A stretch of DNA of 61,500 bases from Antedon mediterranea (lineage: Eukaryota > Echinodermata > Crinoidea > Comatulida > Antedonidae). The translations under genes were made by a program, and so were the position numbers. The stretch spans positions 19,048,501 through 19,110,000 of the forward strand of contig NC_092674.1 of NCBI RefSeq assembly GCF_964355755.1. The letters are read 5' to 3'. Shown here piece after piece: positions 38,201 to 46,400 of this stretch (its first letter is position 1; every line of letters starts with the position of its first letter). Under the pieces are notes generated by a model. It did not search any database. It was not told the DNA's origin and saw nothing but the letters and a program-made list of their open reading frames with translations.

Positions 38201-41200
38201 CTGATTTTGGCAGGATTGTTGCCTTTTGATGCTGTGTCCAGTGTCCAACACTAAATACTCCCGCTTTTCAAAATATTTATGTAGGCTAAACCTTAGTATT
38301 GTATTTTCAAGTTTCTGAAGGCCGGCATTTAATTATTATGCACATGTCACAATACCTGTACTAAATGTGAAAAGTTGTGTGTTTTAGAAGGGTAATTCCC
38401 GGATTTTGTCAGAAAAAAAAAAAAAAGAAAACTGAGGTAGGAGTAGTATGATGTAGGACAGCAATTTTAACTGTACATTTATTGTATTGACATTTTTTAA
38501 AGAATCTGTGCAATTTTTGGGAACCCAGCATTTTGCGATACCTTTTTTGTCTTTTGAACGGTTAAAAATGTGAAAAATAAGTCGATTTCTAATAAATTTG
38601 AGCGGCCCGCTATAAATCCCAAAATTTCTTGCACGCGGATTGATATTTCATTTTTCTTCTGTGATTCACCTACTTTCAATCGTGAAGGCCAAAATAAATG
38701 GAAGAATCGTAACTTTTCAACGAAAATACCGGGTTTCCCCCAATTTGTATTACGGGTTCTGGCAAAAACAGAAAGACAATTAATGCAGGTCTGAAAATTA
38801 TAATAATAAGTGGTCCAGAATTGGGACCGTTCTCCGGATTGCCTCCAAACTTGAGTGGTCCTTGACCACATATGTACTTTCATTTTGGTAAAGATCTTGT
38901 AATTACTTTTTGAGTAATTCTGCTAACAAACAAACTCATGCAATTGACTACATATACCTCTTTGGCGGAGGTAAATAAAGATTCTGACAGAATCAATAAT
39001 AATAAATAAAATATGACTTTTGAAAGTCCTGGGGTTGGAATGTCTGTATACAACAATGTAATAATTATCATCAGAAGAAATGTTGATTGTGGAACATTGG
39101 GGTATTGCTAAACACCGCAAACCTAAAACAAAAACATAGTAAACCCCATCGAACCAACATAAAAGTTAGTGAATCATGTAGTGTACTACACAATTGTTTG
39201 CTATGTTTTTTTTTAGGTTTGCGGTGTTTAGCAATACCCGAACATTGGGGTGTGGCTATAATGTTGAGATCGGTGGATTATTTTTAAAAAGGTTTTAATT
39301 TTATCAAGTTAAGCTGGGCAGCATGAAATAGACACAAGACTTTAAAATTTCATTTTTTCCTGGTCAATCAGCCTAAAATGAATCATTTGCTCCGATATTT
39401 TAGTTGCAAATTTAAAACACATTACATGTTACATTGAAACATGTACATATTCTGAGATGTAGTTTAGGGGAAAGGATTCTGATTGTGTTATTTTCTCCAA
39501 AATATAAAGCATTTGTATGAATAAAAGCTTTTTCAGCCTAGATGCAATTGTATTGTTTTGAGGGAAGTTGCTTGAATATAAAAACTGAATGGTATTACAC
39601 ATGTTGGAAGAGAGTACGGTATTATGAATGATGACACAGTGTATGCATTTAATACCTTTATTTCCTGGTTAGGTAACTTTTTTTGTCTTTGAACGGTTAA
39701 AAATGTGAAAAATAAAGTCGATTGTAATAATTTTGAGCGGCACGCTATACATTCCAACATGCATTTCACCCGGATTGATATTTTATTTTTCTTCTGTGAT
39801 TCACCTACTTTCAATCGTGAAGGCCAAAATAACTGGAAGAATCGTAACATTTCAGCGAAAATACCGGATTTCCCCCAATTTGTATGACAGATTCTGGCAA
39901 AAACATAAAGACAATTAATGCAGCAACTAGATAACATCAGGCTAGGCCTATAGCTAGCGTACAACGTTCGTATGTTATTATTTGTTTACCAGCAAGGTCC
40001 TACGAAACCAACCCTAGCTAGGCTAGGCCTAAAGACCATCCACGAGAGGATATTCATCACGAGCTACTTAGGCAGTGCATTGTTTCTCTCTTTTTAATCA
40101 TAAATAATCTAAATATCACTATGTAATCTAAGACAAGAAATAACCTGGTTTTAACGTTTTTAAAGTAAGTAATATATATGCATTATTTTTTTACAAAACG
40201 TTAAAAATTGTAGGAATTGGTCTTTAACTTACGCATGCATAGCCGGTCACTTTTATCATGCTCGTATAATGTGGTTTTAAGTTGAAAATTGAATAAAATT
40301 TGATGAAATTGCTAAAGAAAGGTTGTAAAACAGAAAATAGTTTAACGCGCAGTGCACATGCAAAATTCTGTGAATTCATGGCAATAAATCACCTCAAACG
40401 TACTCCAATTTTATCGAAAATAAATTTTGACAATTTTGAAAATCGTAAGTGCTCGTACGCATGGGTTATATGCGCTACCCACATATTTATATATATATCA
40501 AATTTATGAGTACAAAATTTGGTTTAATTATAATACATGGTTGTGAAGATACGATTACAAACGTGATTTCGTAAACATTTTTATTGCGCACCATAAAATG
40601 ATAACCACATCATCAGAAAGAGAACCTGACCTGGCCATAAGAAATATACTCTGAAAAGTTGACTTAGCTAGATATCAAGATAGTGCTAAAGGAAAGAATA
40701 AATAAACTAGAAAGCCACTCCGAGAATGCATACCTCCGCCTACTGTATAATTCTCCTACATAAGATTTCTAACGCCCGTATTCTTAAACCGGACTTTAGT
40801 CGTAGTTCGAAGTTCGACTTGAAAAAGTCGTAGTTCGAAGTTCGACTTGAAAAAGTCGTAGTTCGAGCTATTACTTCAAATTCGATTAAAAAACGAAGTA
40901 GTCAAAGTTTGCAGTTTGACTTAATGAAGTCGAGCTTTTCGTCGAGTTCCACACGTCTGGGTAACAAAGGCTATACATTGGCCAATGACAAGAGAGTATT
41001 TTGAGGAGCAGACGAAATTTTGCGCATTGATATCACTTTCCATTTCTTACAACACTTTTTACGCATCAGGACTATATACATGAAAAATAATTTTAATCGT
41101 TAATTATTAGAACAATATCAGTATTAATTTAACAGTGAAGTATATTTGATTAACAACAAATAAAATCTTCAAAATATATTTAGGAACCATGGCGGTACGG

Positions 41201-43368
41201 TAACTTTTATATTTTCTAGGCCCCCAACAAAGTATGATCGCGATGAACCACGCACTTCAAAGCGTGACAAGAAAGAGCTAGGCCCCCTAAACATTCCATC
41301 GCGTGGTGAATTGCCGCATCTCCCATTGTCGCTATGGCGTGACGTAGCTCAAGTCGGACTTGCGCGAAGAAAATAATGTAATTTGTATACAGTTGTAAAT
41401 AAAGATGATTTTCATTATCATAACTTACTGTATACCAATGTATATTTAATTAAGCTAATATAAATATAGATATTTCATTCTTCAATATCTGGCCAATATA
41501 ACAACTCAATGACTGTTACGTTTTTTATAAACATCGTTTAAAAACCATTTAGTCGACCATTTAGCCTGCCCCCTCCAGGACTAAAACAATCGATCAAAAT
41601 CCGTCTCGATTTAGTCGAGGTTGGCCTGATTTAGTTGGTGATTTAGTTGAAGTTCGGTTTATGAATTAAAATGATGTCATTTTTTTAGTTTTAGCTCGAA
41701 CTACGACTAAAGTCCGGTTTAAGTTACGCTCGCGTAAGACCTAATAAAATATGTCCCACTTGTGAACATCCTGGTTCCATTTTTTCCTGGTCAATCAGCC
41801 TAAAAAGAATCATTTAATATATAGCATTTTAGTTGCAAATTTGAAACAGATAGGGTGCAGTAGCCTACTGCTACATATTCTGAGATATAGTTTAGGGAAA
41901 GGATTCTTATTGTGTTATTTTCTCCAAAATATAAAGCATTTGTATGAATAAAAGCTTTTTCAGCCTAGATGCAATTGTATTGTTTTGAGGAAGTTGCTTG
42001 AATATAAAAACTGAATGGAATTACACATGTTGGAATAGAGTATTGTTATGATGACACAGTGTATGCATTTAATACCTTTATTTCCTGGTTAGATAAATTA
42101 CACTACTAGAAAAGCACTAATCTAATTTCAGTCTGTTCAAGTACTTCCCATGAATGTTATGCTATCCTATTTATAATGTAGTGATAGCATAAGGTGACAT
42201 TACAGGACACATATTTCCATTTTGTCAAATGATGTCATCAAATTGATAATAGATCCAAAAATGTTTATTTATTGTTTCAGCAGTTTTATTTGATTTACAT
42301 GGAGAATATTTGCGAAGTTACACATTTTCGAACACGTTAAATCAGTAATTGAATGTAGGGTGATACCATTTTGCTAAATGCTCGTTTCATTTATTTATTC
42401 GACCAGCATAAAATCAATACAATATGATTATATCAGGGGCAGCCAAAGAAAAATACATCGCTATCTCAAATGAGTCAGTTACCCCTCATAAAATTTACAA
42501 CTTTCATAAAAATTGCTAGATGTAAAGTTTATGTGTGTATTCCAGGTTTTTACAGCTAATGATAAAAAATTATCTTTAATAAATAAATACGTTATGAATT
42601 AATGAATTTTTTGATAAAGTTTTTTTTGTGTCATCTCTTGCTTTCCTTTGATGTATTTTTCTAAATATTATAACACCCTCTCAGTTTGGAAATGATTTCA
42701 TAAAAAGGTATATCTGCATTATGCAATGCCAACATCGCTCTCTTCGAATTGTTCTGAGTACACTCAAAACACTTTGTATAGTCACTGGAGTAGATGTTTG
42801 AAAATCATATCCCATCAATGTAGCCAAGTATTGTAGTGTTGCTTTGAAAATACTGTATGATGTGATGAAAACGGAAGTGAAAGTAACTTTTATTATACAT
42901 TTTTTTTCTAAATTTATTAATTAAATAATAAATTAAAATAAAGAAAATTAGGAGGAAGGTCCATGACTTCTTATTTCAGTTTCTGTTTTCCATACTTACT
43001 AAAATTAGCCAATTACAACTGTCAATGTCTTAATCTACAAGTTCACTAACAAAAATAGACACATTAATATTATTAAAAGGCAAAAGTGTCAATGAGGAAG
43101 GAACATGTAATTATCAAGTCTACAGTTACATTATTTTAATATTAATACAGGATTAATATGTCAAGTTTTAGTTGTGAAGATATTGCCAGGTTACAAGTAA
43201 ATTGGCTAATTCAAATTATGTTGTTTAATCAGTGCTATTGCCTAAATTGTTTGGCTAAGAATGTGGTTGTCCTTTGAGAAATTGATTAATTACAGTAAAT
43301 GTTGAATTGAAGCAAAGTATTTTTACTACACCAACATAAACATTTTGATTACTAAAATAAAGATCATT

Positions 43369-43402
<34 letters not shown>

Positions 43403-46400
43403 CATTAAGACAAATGTCGCACAAACTCTTTTATAATTAATTAAAAAACACTTTCCAATGTGAAAGTAAAGCCTGGTTTCCATAAAATCGCTACACGACA
43501 GAGCGTAGCGATTCTATGGAAACGCTAGAATTTATCGGGGATCTAGTACGCGAGCGCTAAATATTCTTTGGTACGCTTATACGATTCATCGCCGACAAAA
43601 TCGGCAAAGTTGAACATGGTTGAACTTTGCCGATTTGACTGCGATGAATTGAGGAGCCTTCCCGATTGCGTCGGCGACATCTGCGCATGTAGCGATTTTT
43701 AATGGAAACGCTGTAGCGATTTTAATGGAAACCAGGCTTAAGCTATAGTTGTATGCCATGTGTAAAAAATGTAATTAACAAGCATAACCATAATGTACTG
43801 AACCCCCACACAGAACAAGAAATTGCGTGCAATTGCCGCAACAAACCCGAATGCCCCCTAAATGGTTCATGCCTCGCATCTGAAATTGTCTGCTAAGACA
43901 TATATCGGTATGACGGATGGGCAGTTTAAGACTAGGTTTAACAATCATAAGAAATCTTTCGAAAAAGAAACGTACAGTAAAGAATCCGAGCTCTCAAAGT
44001 ACGTATGGTCTTTGAAAAGTACCGATGTGATGTTTACAATTAAATGGAAAGTAATTAAATATTCCTCCACTAAGAACGCCGCCTATGGGCGTTGTAGTCT
44101 TTGTCTCGATGAAAAGCTGTGTATTTTAAATGCAAACAAAACAAATTTGTTAAACGAAAGGTCTGAACTGATTTCAAAATGTCGCCATAACAAGAAATAC
44201 TACCTACCACCTGACTGAAGCCTTATAACATCTCGAGATACGGTATTGTTCAGTCAATCTGAAGATCGTTTAATGTAAAACACTGTGTAATAGACATCTG
44301 TGTTCCATCTACTTTATAAATATATATATATATATATAATTTGAAACGATAAAGATGAGGAAATCTGTAAGAATGAGAAGAAGTTTCCCCAACCGAGACT
44401 CGAACTCGGACTGTCTGTATGGTATTGTTCATACCCGATTGGATAGCGACTCTTTAACATTCTCGGCATGGTACGGCGGAACAGCATTAGTCCCTCAGTT
44501 GAACGAACTCTGTATATCACCGGGCGGTTTAGAATTAATGTTATTTGCTTGATGTATATATTATATACTCTTGCACTGATGAAGGGCTAGTGTTGCCCGA
44601 AAGCTCTGCTTACTCTTCTGGCTGTTTTACTTATCGTTTTGATTTAGCTTTTCGCTTTTTTTTTTGTATCTCCATTGAGATCCAGCCACTGATACCCACA
44701 GCATTGTCATTTTTTCAGTAATTTGCCTTTAGATTTATATATATATATATATATTTTGTTGTTGAATAACTTATTTTAATTTCACATCGTTATTTGATCG
44801 AAAAAAAAATTATTTACCTGAAAAACTGCCAATGAGTTTTTGTTTTGTTTATTTTGTTATTTTATTTAAGTGATAAACATTAACATTTTGTTGGGTTTTT
44901 TTTCTTCTATGGTTCAGTGAAAACTTAACTAGAACCTGCAATAAAATTTCTCTGTAAATAAACAGGGTGGTTGCAGGACTATATTAAGGGGGTTGCACAA
45001 AGAGTTCAGGGCTGTAGACTCGGTATTTGAGCCCATGGTGGGGTCTGTGGCGAGGCGCATTTGTTAAAAGAAACCCCTAGCTAGGTGGCCAGAAATGGTA
45101 CTCTTGCATATAAAATTCATGATAAATGGCAAATCTAGTTCGCCAGAAATGTAATTCTATAGTGCGCTAGTAAACAGCAATATGATTGTAGCCTATTTTC
45201 AATACAATCGTAGCCGAATAAAACACACATAACTAACAATGATAATATTTTTTGTGTTCAATGTGAATCATTTAATGCAAATTTATCAATTAATTGTGAC
45301 GTCACACACATTTTTTAACAAAATTGTTAACTAGCTACGGGGTTGGAATGTCTGCTTTATTAATATTTCTTTGCACATTACAACATGATTGAACAGATGG
45401 GTTGAAATATCCTTAATATAACTTCAGTGTATTGCACACAGACGCAGGCCCATAACCAGGAGGTTTTTATGGTTCGGGCGAACCACACTTTACAGCAAAC
45501 CCCACTTGACCGACTGCGAACCCCCATCACAGACATGCCCAATACATCCAACTCATCTCCAGTCTGAAAATCCTCCAAATACATGCCGCACAGTACAAAA
45601 GGTTATTCGTAAATTGAATTGGATACCTCATACCTTCTTCCCTGTATGAGCGTATGTCGAGGAATACGTGTATGTACATTTCTGAAAGTTGCAAATGAAT
45701 TCAAAGTACATCACCAGACATCCGTGTACATATTGTTTAGATCACTGGCAGTCAGCATGCATAAAGAATATAGCCTTCCGGCGTACATAAAAAATTGGAA
45801 CCTACTGTATTTATGTATGGCTATGAAGTACAGTGTATCTTCATCATCATCATCATAGAGGATTATAGTGAATATCAATATATTACACTATAATATCTAT
45901 GTACTGTAGTTTACATTATAGCATCCTATTATTTTTGTCTAGGCCACCAGCCGCTATGTATTCAACTGTATCAATACCTATTTACATTGATATATTTAAT
46001 TTCATCAACAAATTGCTGTAATTAATATAGATAGAGTTATAATAAGCATTGAATTTGCTTTCTCGGGGCTTTAGGCATACCATTGCATTGAACTTGAACG
46101 CAAAACAAAATACCGAATGATTAAACAATTAGCGGTTTCGCACAGAGGACGCGCATCTAACATACTGTACGGCAACTAAAAATGTTATCGTCCTTTAAAT
46201 AGTCCATGTGTGTGAGGAGGGAAAAAATTTGACAGTTTTGCTCATTTTAGTAGCATACATGTACTACAAAGAGTGTCTTTTCCGGCTAATTAGAGATGCA
46301 TTTATCATGAACTTTTATGTGCGAGAGTACTATTTCTGGCCATCTAGGTGTGCCATTTAATCAAATTTGTTTGCCTCACGCCCAAAATAATAAGTGTCCG

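Noticed and set aside
38497-39964. Similar frames at 38497-38883 and 39533-39964 as a small gene family
   Set aside because: The similarity follows a dispersed DNA repeat; frames differ in length and both strands are equally open.
44375-44480. Functional tRNA gene
   Set aside because: Good T-arm but no acceptor stem pairing and no U33 in the putative anticodon loop.
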